A program made the position numbers and the translations under genes. The notes under the pieces are model-generated. The model was not told the origin of the DNA and searched no databases. It saw only the letters and a program-made list of their open reading frames with translations. A stretch of DNA of 58,442 nucleotides from an uncultured bacterium (GTDB lineage Bacteria > Bacillota > Clostridia > Oscillospirales > Oscillospiraceae), in the NCBI GenBank assembly GCA_948469375.1, contig CAOKLO010000017.1, positions 1 through 58,442 on the forward strand, read 5' to 3'. Position 1 is the first letter of the stretch. Each line of letters begins with the position of its first letter. Shown piece by piece: positions 25,041 to 33,432 of the stretch.

Positions 25041-25760
25041 ATGAAACGTGATATTTTGTTGTTGGTGTCGTGCTTATGTGTGCTAGTTGGGGTGAATTGG
25101 CTGGGCAGGGAACAGGCCTTGCCTGCCGCCGCTGTCTCCGGTGCGGAGAACGAGTGGACATTGATTTTGGACGCTGGGCACGGTGGGGAGGACGGCGGAG
25201 CCAGTACTGCAGCAGGGCAGAAGGAGAGCGATATCAACTTGGCCATTGTGCTCAAAACTCAGGCGTTGATGGCCTTTCTTGGCGTGGAGCCTCAATTGAC
25301 CCGAGACTCAGACATCTCACTGCACAGCAGCGGAGCGGAGACCATCCGGCAAAAAAAAGTGTCGGATTTGAAAAACCGGGCGGCGCTGGTGGAGGATACC
25401 CCGAATGCCCTATTTATTAGTATACACCAAAACCACTTTACAGATTCCAGGTATAGCGGGACTCAAGTGTTTTTCAACAGCGGTGACCTTAATCGCCAGT
25501 GGGGCGAGGATACCCAGGAGATATTTCGGCAGATACTGAATCCTCAAAACAACCGGGAGGCCAAACCCGTACCAGACGGCATCTATCTGTTTGACCATAT
25601 CAGTTGTCCCGCCATCTTGGTGGAATGCGGTTTTCTCAGCAATGGGGAGGAGGCTGCGCTGTTGGTGACTGATGCCTATCAGAGGAAGGTAGCGGTTGCT
25701 TTGACCGGAGCATATTTTCATGAGCTCCAGAAGATACCCACGATTTTAGGAGGGGAATGA
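25041..25760 (+). CDS. cwlD: N-acetylmuramoyl-L-alanine amidase, CwlD-like
   Basis: Amidase_3 enzymes cut the bond between muramic acid and the peptide stem. This 239-residue protein has an N-terminal membrane anchor or signal (about residues 5-28). The zinc residues lie in LDAGHGGEDGGA, KESDINLA and ISIHQNHF, and the catalytic Glu is in VECGFLSNGEE. One catalytic domain and no wall-binding repeats resemble CwlD, which makes muramic-delta-lactam in spore cortex. ATG 25041 is preferred over ATG 24993 because the hydrophobic N terminus follows it and AAAGGGG lies eight bases upstream. Confidence 0.75.
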   Translation: MKRDILLLVSCLCVLVGVNWLGREQALPAAAVSGAENEWTLILDAGHGGEDGGASTAAGQKESDINLAIVLKTQALMAFLGVEPQLTRDSDISLHSSGAETIRQKKVSDLKNRAALVEDTPNALFISIHQNHFTDSRYSGTQVFFNSGDLNRQWGEDTQEIFRQILNPQNNREAKPVPDGIYLFDHISCPAILVECGFLSNGEEAALLVTDAYQRKVAVALTGAYFHELQKIPTILGGE

Positions 25761-25761
25761 C

Positions 25762-27126
25762 ATGGCAAAGGTCAGGTCCTCATTTTACTGCACTGACTGT
25801 GGAAATGAGACGCTGAAATGGCAGGGGAGATGTCCTGCCTGCGGGGCATGGAACACCATTGTGGAGCAACCTGCGAAGGATGTGAGGAAAAAAGCGGCGG
25901 CGGTCTCTGCCATCGATTTGGGAGGGCGTCGTCCCAAGCCGATGGCGGAGGTGGAGGCCGTAGATGAGCTGCGCTTCAACACCGGTATGAATGAACTGGA
26001 CCGGGTGCTGGGCGGAGGTGCGGTGAAGGGCTCTCTGGTACTGGTGGGCGGCGCACCTGGCATCGGAAAATCCACTCTGATGCTGCAAATCTGCGACAAT
26101 TTATGCCAATTTTCTGATGTTTTATATGTATCTGGAGAGGAATCCGAGCGGCAAATCAAGCTGCGGGCCCAGCGGCTGGGCATTCGGGACGACAGGCTGT
26201 ACCTGTTTTCCGAGACAAATCTGGATGATATTGTGGCTGCTGTGCAGGAAAAGACGCCGGATATCCTTATTGTGGACTCAATCCAAACCATTTATAATGG
26301 AGATTCCAATTCCTCTCCAGGCAGTGTGGCTCAGGTGAAGGAGTGTACCATGGCCCTGATGCACATCGCAAAGGGTATGGGAGTTACCGTGTTCGTAGTG
26401 GGACACATCAATAAGGAAGGGTCGCTGGCCGGTCCCAAGGTGTTGGAGCATATGGTAGACTGTGTGCTCCATTTTGAAGGGGAGGAGCACAACTCTTACC
26501 GTATTCTGCGGGCGGCAAAAAACCGCTTTGGCGCGACCAATGAGATTGGCGTATTTGAGATGGGAGACCAAGGCCTGGTAGAGGTGCCAAACCCCTCGGA
26601 GGCCATGCTGTCCGGGCGGCCGGAAAACATGCCAGGCTCCTGCGTCACCTGTGTGATGGAGGGGGTGCGGCCCGTATTGGCGGAGGTGCAGGCGTTACTG
26701 TCGCCCTCGGCCTATGGGAATTCCCGCCGCACCAGCAACGGATTCGACTATAACCGTGCTATGATGATGCTGGCCGTGCTGGAAAAACGGGGCGGGCTGG
26801 TGTTGTCCAACTGCGACTTTTACGTCAATGTTATCGGCGGTCTGATGCTGGACGAGCCAGCAGCCGATCTGGCCCTCATTGTAGCTCTGGCGTCCAGCTT
26901 TCGGGACAAGCCCGTACCCTATGACCTGGCGGCCATTGGGGAGGTTGGGCTGACCGGTGAGCTGCGGGCAGTAAATGCGGTGAACCAGCGGCTCAGTGAG
27001 GTTCGGCGGCTGGGCTTCACCAAATGCCTGGTCCCGGCCAGGAGCAGCGGAAAAATTGCAACACCTGCCGGATTAGACCTGATTCGAGTCAGCAACATTC
27101 GTGAAGCCACCGCAGTTCTGGTTTGA
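25762..27126 (+). CDS. radA: DNA repair protein RadA
   Basis: RadA (Sms) is a RecA-like helicase that promotes branch migration in recombination. The 454-residue protein has an N-terminal C4 zinc finger (CTDC near residue 10, CPAC near residue 27), Walker A GGAPGIGKST with K103, the RadA-specific KNRFG motif near residue 253, and a C-terminal Lon-like domain. It starts 1 base after the amidase gene. Its last 54 bases overlap a minus-strand small gene. Confidence 0.96.
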   Translation: MAKVRSSFYCTDCGNETLKWQGRCPACGAWNTIVEQPAKDVRKKAAAVSAIDLGGRRPKPMAEVEAVDELRFNTGMNELDRVLGGGAVKGSLVLVGGAPGIGKSTLMLQICDNLCQFSDVLYVSGEESERQIKLRAQRLGIRDDRLYLFSETNLDDIVAAVQEKTPDILIVDSIQTIYNGDSNSSPGSVAQVKECTMALMHIAKGMGVTVFVVGHINKEGSLAGPKVLEHMVDCVLHFEGEEHNSYRILRAAKNRFGATNEIGVFEMGDQGLVEVPNPSEAMLSGRPENMPGSCVTCVMEGVRPVLAEVQALLSPSAYGNSRRTSNGFDYNRAMMMLAVLEKRGGLVLSNCDFYVNVIGGLMLDEPAADLALIVALASSFRDKPVPYDLAAIGEVGLTGELRAVNAVNQRLSEVRRLGFTKCLVPARSSGKIATPAGLDLIRVSNIREATAVLV

Positions 27127-27252
27127 CGGGCGGGGTGTAAAATTCAGACACACGTCGTTGGGAACAGCCTGTCCAACTGACTGGGCCTGTGCTAAGGTGC
27201 ACAGGCCCTCATCCTGAAACTTACAGCTCTGTGTGCATGGTATAAAACTCAT
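27073..27252 (-). CDS. Small Cys-rich protein (CxxxC-x7-C-x16-C)
   Basis: This 59-residue protein has cysteines at 6, 10, 18 and 35 in a pattern (CKFQDEGLCTL, then NDVCLNF) typical of short clostridial proteins often mislabelled hydroxymyristoyl-ACP dehydratase. A metal-binding role is plausible. ATG 27252 is supported by AAGGTGA about six bases upstream. The 3-prime third runs antisense into the end of radA. The family memory is from pattern only, so confidence is moderate. Confidence 0.6.
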   Translation of the reverse strand: MSFIPCTQSCKFQDEGLCTLAQAQSVGQAVPNDVCLNFTPRPSNQNCGGFTNVADSNQV

Positions 27253-27333
27253 CAGCAATCACCTTAAAAATTGATTGAAGTACAAAAGAACCTACGGGTC
27301 TATTTGGAAGGGAGGCGTAAGCGTGCACATACT

Positions 27334-27365
27334 CAACTCAACAAAATAAAAATTTTGTTGAGTTG
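27334..27365. repeat. Perfect palindrome, 14-bp arms
   Basis: CAACTCAACAAAAT (27334-27347), AAAA, and ATTTTGTTGAGTTG (27352-27365) form a perfect inverted repeat. No T tract follows in either direction, so it is not a standard terminator. It lies between the minus-strand Cys-rich gene and the plus-strand tyrosine recombinase and could be an operator or recombinase site. The surrounding stretch 27253-27517 shows no other clear signal. Confidence 0.7.
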
Positions 27366-27517
27366 GAGGGAGGGGAAACTGAGCCATAACGGCCTTTCAG
27401 CCCATTTTCAGCGATCATCATATCCGGCTGGCTAGCCGCCTGGGTCGCAGCTACAACGCTGTGTCCAGCTTAGTTTGTCCAACTGCTTACTCAGTTATGA
27501 ATGTGCCGCCTTTGACT

Positions 27518-28549
27518 ATGACAGATTATCGAACGGAAGCTCCGCCCATTCTACGGGATTTCCTGGCCTATCACGAGACGATTCAGGGCCACTCCAGGAA
27601 AACTGTAGATGAATACTTTTTGGATCTGCGCACCTTTTTTCGCTACATTAAAATTGAAAAAGGCCGCGTTTTGCGTACCACGTCTTTAGACGACATCTCA
27701 ATTGACGATGTGGACCTGGCTCTGGTCAAATCGGTCACATTGACGGATATTTACGCGTTCCTCAGCTTTCTCAGCCGGGACCGGATTAAAAATGCCAACG
27801 ATCCTAATTCCCGGTATGGCCTTGAGGTATCGTCCAGAGCCAGAAAAGTGGCAACAATTCGCTCATTTTACAAATATCTGGTCTCAAAAGCAAAGCTTTT
27901 GGATGATAACCCTATCCAGGAGCTGGACTCCCCCAAAATCCGCCAGACTCTGCCGCGCTATCTGACGCTGGATGAGAGCATCCAGCTTTTGGAATCTATT
28001 GACGGCGACAATGCGGAACGGGATTTTTGCATCATCACGCTGTTTTTAAATTGCGGCGTGCGTATCTCGGAGCTGGTTGGATTGAACCTCTCCGACATCC
28101 GGGGCGACCGCCTGCGGGTGCTGGGCAAGGGCAACAAGGAACGGGTGGTCTATCTGAACGCGGCCTGTCAGAACGCCATTGACGACTGGCTGGAGGTGCG
28201 CTCCAATTCCGGCGCAGCAGACCCTAACGCACTGTTTATCTCCCGCAAGCACACCCGGATCACCAAGGCCGGGGTTCACTATATGCTCAAGCTGCGCTTC
28301 ACCGCCGCTGGGCTGGACAGCAGCAAATATTCCGCCCACAAGCTGCGTCATACCGCCGCTACCCTGATGCTGCAAAACGGTGTGGATGTACGTACCCTTC
28401 AGGAGGTGCTGGGCCATGAGCACCTGAATACCACACAGATTTATACCCATGTGGACAGTGAAGCGCTGCAAAATGCTGCGTACTCCAATCCATTGGGGCA
28501 GATCAAAGCAAAGCCGCGCCGTGGACGCCCCAAAAAGCAGGAGGAGTAA
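27518..28549 (+). CDS. Tyrosine recombinase, XerC-like
   Basis: Two-domain integrase of 343 residues: a SAM-like DNA-binding N domain (about 1-110) and a catalytic domain with Arg in CGVRISELVG, HKLRHTAATLML (HxxR), and LGHEHLNTTQIYTH with the Tyr nucleophile. Xer proteins resolve chromosome dimers at dif. A second Xer gene is at 38823-39722, so the two could be XerC and XerD. The start is uncertain: ATG 27518, ATG 27497 and GTG 27461 are in frame but none has a clear ribosome site. The C terminus adds a short basic tail. Confidence 0.85.
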   Translation: MTDYRTEAPPILRDFLAYHETIQGHSRKTVDEYFLDLRTFFRYIKIEKGRVLRTTSLDDISIDDVDLALVKSVTLTDIYAFLSFLSRDRIKNANDPNSRYGLEVSSRARKVATIRSFYKYLVSKAKLLDDNPIQELDSPKIRQTLPRYLTLDESIQLLESIDGDNAERDFCIITLFLNCGVRISELVGLNLSDIRGDRLRVLGKGNKERVVYLNAACQNAIDDWLEVRSNSGAADPNALFISRKHTRITKAGVHYMLKLRFTAAGLDSSKYSAHKLRHTAATLMLQNGVDVRTLQEVLGHEHLNTTQIYTHVDSEALQNAAYSNPLGQIKAKPRRGRPKKQEE

Positions 28550-28551
28550 CC

Positions 28552-29196
28552 ATGCCGAATATTTTGAGAATCGCCTGTGGAAATGGGAACTGTTATTTGG
28601 TTTCCAATGGCAAGAATGCGTTTTTGGTGGACACATGCCGGGAAAAGTACCGGCAAAAGGTACTGGAAGCTTGCAGGCAGTTTGAGGTCCGCCTGTTGGT
28701 GCTCACTCATGGGCATATCGATCATATGGAGAATGCCGCCTTTTTATCACAGTCCCTACATATTCCTATCGCCATGCACCGGGCAGACCTTGAGTTGTTG
28801 GGAAACAATTTAAAGCAGTCCTTATCTGCACGGAGTATTCTGGGGAAAATTGTACTGGCCGCTTCCATTAAGACCTTTCAGATGATACAATATGTTCCAG
28901 AAATTCAGCCGGATGCATTTCTGGAAGACGGTGATTCCCTGGACTCCTATGGTATACCGGATATCAAAATAGTGGGGCTTCCAGGGCACACAAATGGTTC
29001 CATTGGTTTAGATATCGCTGGCAAAGACTTGATTGTTGGGGACGCGCTGATGAATATGTTTTATCCCACCGTCTCCATGCTGTACCACGACCGGGAAGTC
29101 ATGCTGCAAAGTGTGGAGAAGATTGAGCGGCTCGGCCCCAGAATGATCCATTTTGGACACGGGAAACCGGTGCAGAACCGGAAATGGACAAAATGA
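28552..29196 (+). CDS. MBL-fold metallohydrolase
   Basis: The 214-residue protein has the metallo-beta-lactamase motif THGHIDH near residue 55, the GLPGHTNGS His near residue 143, Asp in GDALMNMFYP near 163, and HFGHGKP near residue 202. This resembles glyoxalase II-like or general hydrolases of the superfamily; the substrate is unknown. It begins 2 bases after the recombinase gene and is probably co-transcribed. Confidence 0.87.
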   Translation: MPNILRIACGNGNCYLVSNGKNAFLVDTCREKYRQKVLEACRQFEVRLLVLTHGHIDHMENAAFLSQSLHIPIAMHRADLELLGNNLKQSLSARSILGKIVLAASIKTFQMIQYVPEIQPDAFLEDGDSLDSYGIPDIKIVGLPGHTNGSIGLDIAGKDLIVGDALMNMFYPTVSMLYHDREVMLQSVEKIERLGPRMIHFGHGKPVQNRKWTK

Positions 29197-29203
29197 GACC
29201 GAA

Positions 29204-29235
29204 AACAGCGCGGGGCATTATACCTCCGCGCTGTT
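29204..29235 (-). terminator. Terminator of the putative amidase gene
   Basis: AACAGCGCGG (29204-29213) pairs with CCGCGCTGTT (29226-29235). On the minus strand a TTTTC tract follows, 4 bases past the amidase stop. It may also end the plus-strand MBL transcript. Confidence 0.7.
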
Positions 29236-29238
29236 CGC

Positions 29239-29778
29239 TCATCTCTGGCTGGTTGTGGAGTCGTCTGTTACCTTGATTGCTCCGACGATATGGAGAAAAC
29301 GCCACTCCACCACATTTTGATAGCTGTCCAAGGGCCGGTAGTCAGCGTCATTGGAATGGGCCGCAATGAGAATATTATCCGGCCTGGGTATTTTCCCCAC
29401 CGACACGATTACCGGCGTGTGGGCAAATACTTCCCCGCTGGACTCGAACCGAAGCTGGATAAAATCCCCCGGGCGCAGAAAATTCATGTGAACCTGGATG
29501 CCTACCGGACCGTCGGTGGGCTGGGGTCTGGTCATGAACTCCCAGAAAAACGGCACTCCGGTCCAGGCCGGTGCGCGGTCGGTGGCATCGATGTAGTACC
29601 AGCCATACTCCGGCGTAAAATTCATGATGCCGGTGCCGGCGTAGAGGCATTGGGACGCGAAATTGGTGCAGTCGCCGCCAATCTCGCTGAAATCATAGAA
29701 GGCCGGATTGCGGCTGTAGGCCCATTTATGAGCATAGGACACCGCCGCCCGTCGGTTGTATGGGAGCAACTGGATCAT
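29239..29778 (-). CDS. Putative amidase domain protein (Amidase_6 type)
   Basis: The 179-residue product is almost entirely one domain of the putative amidase type (papain-like fold). The expected Cys is in GGDCTNFASQCLYAG near residue 36, and the expected His in FAHTPVIVSV near residue 118. YNRRAAVSYAHKWA at the N terminus is typical. In other Firmicutes this domain is usually at the end of larger exported proteins; here no signal peptide or extra domain is present. GGGGGAGAGG precedes the ATG. It is flanked by convergent and divergent genes, so it is a lone gene. Confidence 0.8.
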   Translation of the reverse strand: MIQLLPYNRRAAVSYAHKWAYSRNPAFYDFSEIGGDCTNFASQCLYAGTGIMNFTPEYGWYYIDATDRAPAWTGVPFFWEFMTRPQPTDGPVGIQVHMNFLRPGDFIQLRFESSGEVFAHTPVIVSVGKIPRPDNILIAAHSNDADYRPLDSYQNVVEWRFLHIVGAIKVTDDSTTSQR

Positions 29779-29891
29779 ACTGCCTCTCCCCCTTTCCGCC
29801 TATCCTATGCGTGCCGTCATTTTGTTGACACTGCTTGAAAATCATTTCTCCTGTTTTGTCGGTTTTGACCTGTAAAAGCTGGAGCTTTTGC

Positions 29892-29920
29892 TTGCAATTT
29901 CCGGCTTAAAATGTTAAAAT
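29892..29920 (+). promoter_or_regulatory. Promoter of fba
   Basis: TTGCAA (29892-29897), a 17-base spacer and TAAAAT (29915-29920) lie 49 bases ahead of fba. Confidence 0.78.
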
Positions 29921-29968
29921 CATGACATATACCCCTGCAAATATATAATTTTAAGGAGTTGGTCAACT

Positions 29969-30937
29969 ATGCCACTGGTTACCTCTACTGAAATGTTCAA
30001 AAAGGCATACAACGGCGGTTACGCTGTGGGCGCTTTCAATGTCAACAATATGGAAATCGTTCAGGGCATCACCGAGGCCTGCCGCGAGGAAAAGGCTCCT
30101 GTTATTCTCCAGGTTTCCAAGGGCGCCCGTGCTTACGCCAACCATACCTATCTGGTCAAGCTGGTGGAGGCCGCTGTCATCGAGTGCCCCGAGATTCCCA
30201 TCGTGCTCCACCTGGACCATGGCGACAGCTTTGAGACCTGCAAGAGCTGCATCGACGGCGGATTCACCTCTGTCATGATCGACGCCTCTTCCAAGCCTTT
30301 CGCGGAGAATATTGAGATCACCAAGAAAGTGGTCGACTACGCCCATGATCACGGCGTAGTCGTTGAGGCCGAGCTGGGCGCTCTGGCCGGCGTGGAGGAT
30401 GAGGTCAGCGTGTCCGCTGAGGACTCCCACTACACCCGTCCCGAGGAGGTCGAGGAGTTCGTGTCCAAGACCGGCTGTGACTCTCTGGCTATCGCCATTG
30501 GCACCAGCCACGGCGCTTACAAGTTCACCGCCGCTCAGTGCACTCGCAATGAGAAGGGTGAGCTGGTTCCCCCTCCCCTGCGCTTCGACATTCTGGACGA
30601 GGTCGTCAAGCGTCTGCCCGGCTTCCCCATCGTGCTCCATGGCTCCTCCAGCGTGCCCCAGGAGTATGTGAAAATGGTCAACGCCAACGGCGGCAAGATG
30701 CCCGACGCAGTGGGTATCCCCGAGGAACAGCTGCGTAAGGCCGCCGAGAGTGCTGTTTGTAAGATCAACATCGATTCTGACCTGCGTCTGGCCATGACCG
30801 GCACCATTCGCCAGTTCTATGCCGAGCACCCCGACAAGTTTGACCCCCGTGAGTACCTGAAGCCCGCCCGCGCCAACATCAAGGAGCTGGTGCGCCACAA
30901 GCTGGTTGACGTACTGGGCTGCAACGGCAAGGCCTAA
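29969..30937 (+). CDS. fba: Class II fructose-bisphosphate aldolase
   Basis: Fba cleaves fructose-1,6-bisphosphate to DHAP and glyceraldehyde-3-phosphate with a zinc ion. The 322-residue protein shows YAVGAFNVNN near residue 17, HLDHGDSFE with zinc His at 81-84, EAELGALAGVEDEV near 132, and the second zinc or phosphate region HGSSSVP near residue 226. It is followed by a PPi-type phosphofructokinase, so the pair forms a short glycolytic operon. AAGGAG is at the ribosome site. Confidence 0.96.
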   Translation: MPLVTSTEMFKKAYNGGYAVGAFNVNNMEIVQGITEACREEKAPVILQVSKGARAYANHTYLVKLVEAAVIECPEIPIVLHLDHGDSFETCKSCIDGGFTSVMIDASSKPFAENIEITKKVVDYAHDHGVVVEAELGALAGVEDEVSVSAEDSHYTRPEEVEEFVSKTGCDSLAIAIGTSHGAYKFTAAQCTRNEKGELVPPPLRFDILDEVVKRLPGFPIVLHGSSSVPQEYVKMVNANGGKMPDAVGIPEEQLRKAAESAVCKINIDSDLRLAMTGTIRQFYAEHPDKFDPREYLKPARANIKELVRHKLVDVLGCNGKA

Positions 30938-30965
30938 TTAACCAACAACAAAGGAGAAATTCAAC

Positions 30966-32204
30966 ATGGCACAGTTAAAGGGCGCTTGCGTCATCGGTCA
31001 GTCCGGCGGTCCCACCTCCGTCATCAACGCCAGCGCGTACGGCGTCATCCGTACTGCGCTGGACTGCCCCGACATCACTGCTGTTTACGGCATGGCCCAC
31101 GGCATCAAGGGTATGCTGAACGATCAACTGTATGATATGAGCCAGGAAGACGCCAAGGAGTTAGAACTGCTGCTCAACACCCCCTCCTCCGAGCTGGGTT
31201 CCTGCCGCTATAAGATCGCCGACCCCGACGTAGACGATACTGATTACAAGCGCATTCTGGAGATTTTCAAGAAGTACGACATCCGCTACTTCTTCTACAA
31301 CGGTGGCAACGATTCCATGGACACCTGCGCCAAAGTGAGCCGCTTCATGGCCAAGTCTGGCTATGAGTGCCGAGTGATGGGTGTGCCTAAGACCATTGAC
31401 AACGACCTGTTCGGCACTGACCACTGCCCCGGCTTCGCCTCCGCCGCCAAGTATATCGCCACCTCCTGCGCCGAGGTGTACAAGGACGCCCGGGTGTATG
31501 ACACCGGCATGGTGACCGTCATTGAGATCATGGGCCGTCACGCCGGCTGGCTGGCCGGCGCCGCTGCTCTGGCCGGCGTGGTGGGCTACGCCCCCGATCT
31601 GGTTTACCTCCCCGAGGTAGACTTTGATATGGACAAGTTCCTGACCGACGTGGATGCCATCTACAAGAAGAACGGCAACTGCATCGTGGCCGTCTCCGAG
31701 GGCATCCACTATGCCGACGGCTCTTTTGTGTCCGAGGCCAAGACCTCCGCCACCGACGGCTTCGGCCACGCCCAGCTGGGCGGCCTGGCTGCCCTGCTGG
31801 CCAATATTGTGAAGGAGAAGACCGGGGCCAAGGTCCGCGGCATCGAGCTGTCCCTGCTCCAGCGCTGCGGCGCTCATGTGGCCTCCCGCACCGACATCGA
31901 CGAGTCCTTCCTGGCGGGCAAGACCGCCGTGGAGGCTGCCGTGGCTGGTGAGACCGACAAGATGGTGGGCTTCGAGTGCACCCGTGAGGGCGGCGTGTAC
32001 ACCTGCAAAACCAAGCTGTTCAGCCTCTCCGATGTGGCCAACTTCGAGAAGAAGGTGCCGCTGGAATGGATCAACAAGGAGGGCAACGGGGTCACCCAGG
32101 ATTATATTGACTATGCCCTGCCCCTGATTCAGGGCGAGGCCAAGGCTCCCACCGAGCACTCTCTTCCCCGCTTCGCGCGGCTGAAGAAGGTTCTGGCGAA
32201 GTAA
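30966..32204 (+). CDS. pfp: Phosphofructokinase, pyrophosphate-dependent type
   Basis: The 412-residue enzyme phosphorylates fructose-6-phosphate. Two phosphoryl-donor positions indicate PPi use: GGNDSMD (D116 in place of the ATP-type Gly) and PKTIDND (K142 in place of Gly). MGRHAGWLA near residue 190 binds substrate. PPi-dependent enzymes are reversible and typical of anaerobes. It is 28 bases after fba and convergent with an ATP-type pfkA. The donor assignment is from known residue rules and not tested here. Confidence 0.87.
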   Translation: MAQLKGACVIGQSGGPTSVINASAYGVIRTALDCPDITAVYGMAHGIKGMLNDQLYDMSQEDAKELELLLNTPSSELGSCRYKIADPDVDDTDYKRILEIFKKYDIRYFFYNGGNDSMDTCAKVSRFMAKSGYECRVMGVPKTIDNDLFGTDHCPGFASAAKYIATSCAEVYKDARVYDTGMVTVIEIMGRHAGWLAGAAALAGVVGYAPDLVYLPEVDFDMDKFLTDVDAIYKKNGNCIVAVSEGIHYADGSFVSEAKTSATDGFGHAQLGGLAALLANIVKEKTGAKVRGIELSLLQRCGAHVASRTDIDESFLAGKTAVEAAVAGETDKMVGFECTREGGVYTCKTKLFSLSDVANFEKKVPLEWINKEGNGVTQDYIDYALPLIQGEAKAPTEHSLPRFARLKKVLAK

Positions 32205-32221
32205 AAAACACACAGGCATAG

Positions 32222-32257
32222 AAAAGGCCAGACGGTTGTAAAACCGCCTGGCCTTTT
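32222..32257 (+). terminator. Terminator of the fba-pfp operon
   Basis: A 16-bp stem with one mismatch (32222-32237 with 32242-32257) ends in TTTT, 17 bases after the pfp stop. The A run on the other side makes it potentially bidirectional. Confidence 0.85.
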
Positions 32258-32339
32258 GTTATTCCTCTGTCCATTTTATAAAGCGTACTACTTTTGCCCA
32301 GTATTGTAAAGTATGCTGTTTGCATAGTGTTTGTCCGAA

Positions 32340-32373
32340 AACAGCCCAGAGGACTTAAAACCTCTGGGCTGTT
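32340..32373 (-). terminator. Terminator of pfkA
   Basis: A perfect 13-bp stem (32340-32352 with 32361-32373) is followed on the minus strand by TTTTC. It lies 27 bases past the pfkA stop. Confidence 0.8.
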
Positions 32374-32400
32374 CATAACTTTTTCAGGTAATTTATTCAA

Positions 32401-33399
32401 TCAGTTGTTCTCGTTGCTAGCCACGCCAGTCATGGCCTGTGTGACAGCCGCTCCCCGGGCGTCCAGCCCCTTGGTCATGGCCAGGGCCTCGGTGATGTCG
32501 TAGTCCACAATGTCCTCGCCCTGCATGGCAACCACCCGGCAGGTTTTTCCCTCTGCCAGCAGCTTCACCGCCTCGTAGCCCATATAGGTAGCAACACGGC
32601 GGTCCCGGGCGCTGGGTGAGCCGCCCCGCTGAACGTGGCCAAGCACGGTAACACGGGTGTCCAAAGCAGTGGCTTCCTTGATTTGATCGGCCACGCTATA
32701 TGCGCCGCCGGGAACGCCCTCCGCCACAATGACCATAAAGTGGGTCCGCCCGCCCAGACGGGCCCGACGGATGGGTTCAACAACATCCTTCTCAAAATCG
32801 ACTTCTTTCTCAGGCACCAGCACCACAGTGGCACCGCAGGCAATGCCCACTGAATAAGCTAGATGCCCAGCCCGATGGCCCATAACCTCAACCACAGAGC
32901 AGCGCTCGTGGGATTTCATGGTGTCACGCAGGCGGTCAATGCTCTCCAGCGCAGTGTTGCAGGCTGTATCATAGCCGATAGTATAGGTGGAGCAGGCAAT
33001 GTCATTGTCAATAGTGCCAGGGATGCCGATAACGGAAATACCGCTGTTGGCAAGGCTGAGCAACCCTTTAAAAGTACCGTCGCCACCGATGCCGACCAGG
33101 GCATCAAGGCCTAATAATTTACAGGTGGCAAGGGCCCTTTTTCGTCCTGATTCCTCGATAAATTCCAAACTGCGAGCGGAATAGAGCATGGTGCCGCCCC
33201 GGCGGGAAATGTCGCTGACGCTTTCAAAATCCAGCCTGGTAAAATCACCATTGAGCAAACCATGATAACCGCGGCGGATGCCGATACACTCCACGCCATA
33301 ATGCAGAGATGCGCGAACTACAGCGCGGATAGCTGCATTCATGCCGGGAGCATCGCCTCCACTGGTAAATACACCGATTCGGTGGACTGCAGATTTCAT
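32401..33399 (-). CDS. pfkA: ATP-dependent 6-phosphofructokinase
   Basis: This 332-residue protein is the classical bacterial PFK. It has GVFTSGGDAPGMNAAIRAVV at the N terminus, the ATP-site GIGGDGTF near residue 104, and catalytic PGTIDND near 125, where Gly rather than Lys marks ATP use. EVMGHRAGHLA and HVQRGGSPSARDR complete the active site and allosteric interface. ATG 33399 has AAAGGA upstream. It faces the PPi-type enzyme gene tail to tail. Confidence 0.95.
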   Translation of the reverse strand: MKSAVHRIGVFTSGGDAPGMNAAIRAVVRASLHYGVECIGIRRGYHGLLNGDFTRLDFESVSDISRRGGTMLYSARSLEFIEESGRKRALATCKLLGLDALVGIGGDGTFKGLLSLANSGISVIGIPGTIDNDIACSTYTIGYDTACNTALESIDRLRDTMKSHERCSVVEVMGHRAGHLAYSVGIACGATVVLVPEKEVDFEKDVVEPIRRARLGGRTHFMVIVAEGVPGGAYSVADQIKEATALDTRVTVLGHVQRGGSPSARDRRVATYMGYEAVKLLAEGKTCRVVAMQGEDIVDYDITEALAMTKGLDARGAAVTQAMTGVASNENN

Positions 33400-33432
33400 A
33401 ACAATCAAATCCTTTCCATCTTTATTTTATAA

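Noticed and set aside
27183-27208. 10-bp-stem hairpin after radA as terminator
   Set aside because: There is no T tract on either side, and it lies inside the likely minus-strand Cys-rich gene.
31161-32219. 352-codon open frame antisense to the PPi-type phosphofructokinase
   Set aside because: Shadow frame of a GC-biased gene; no family resemblance and no start signals.
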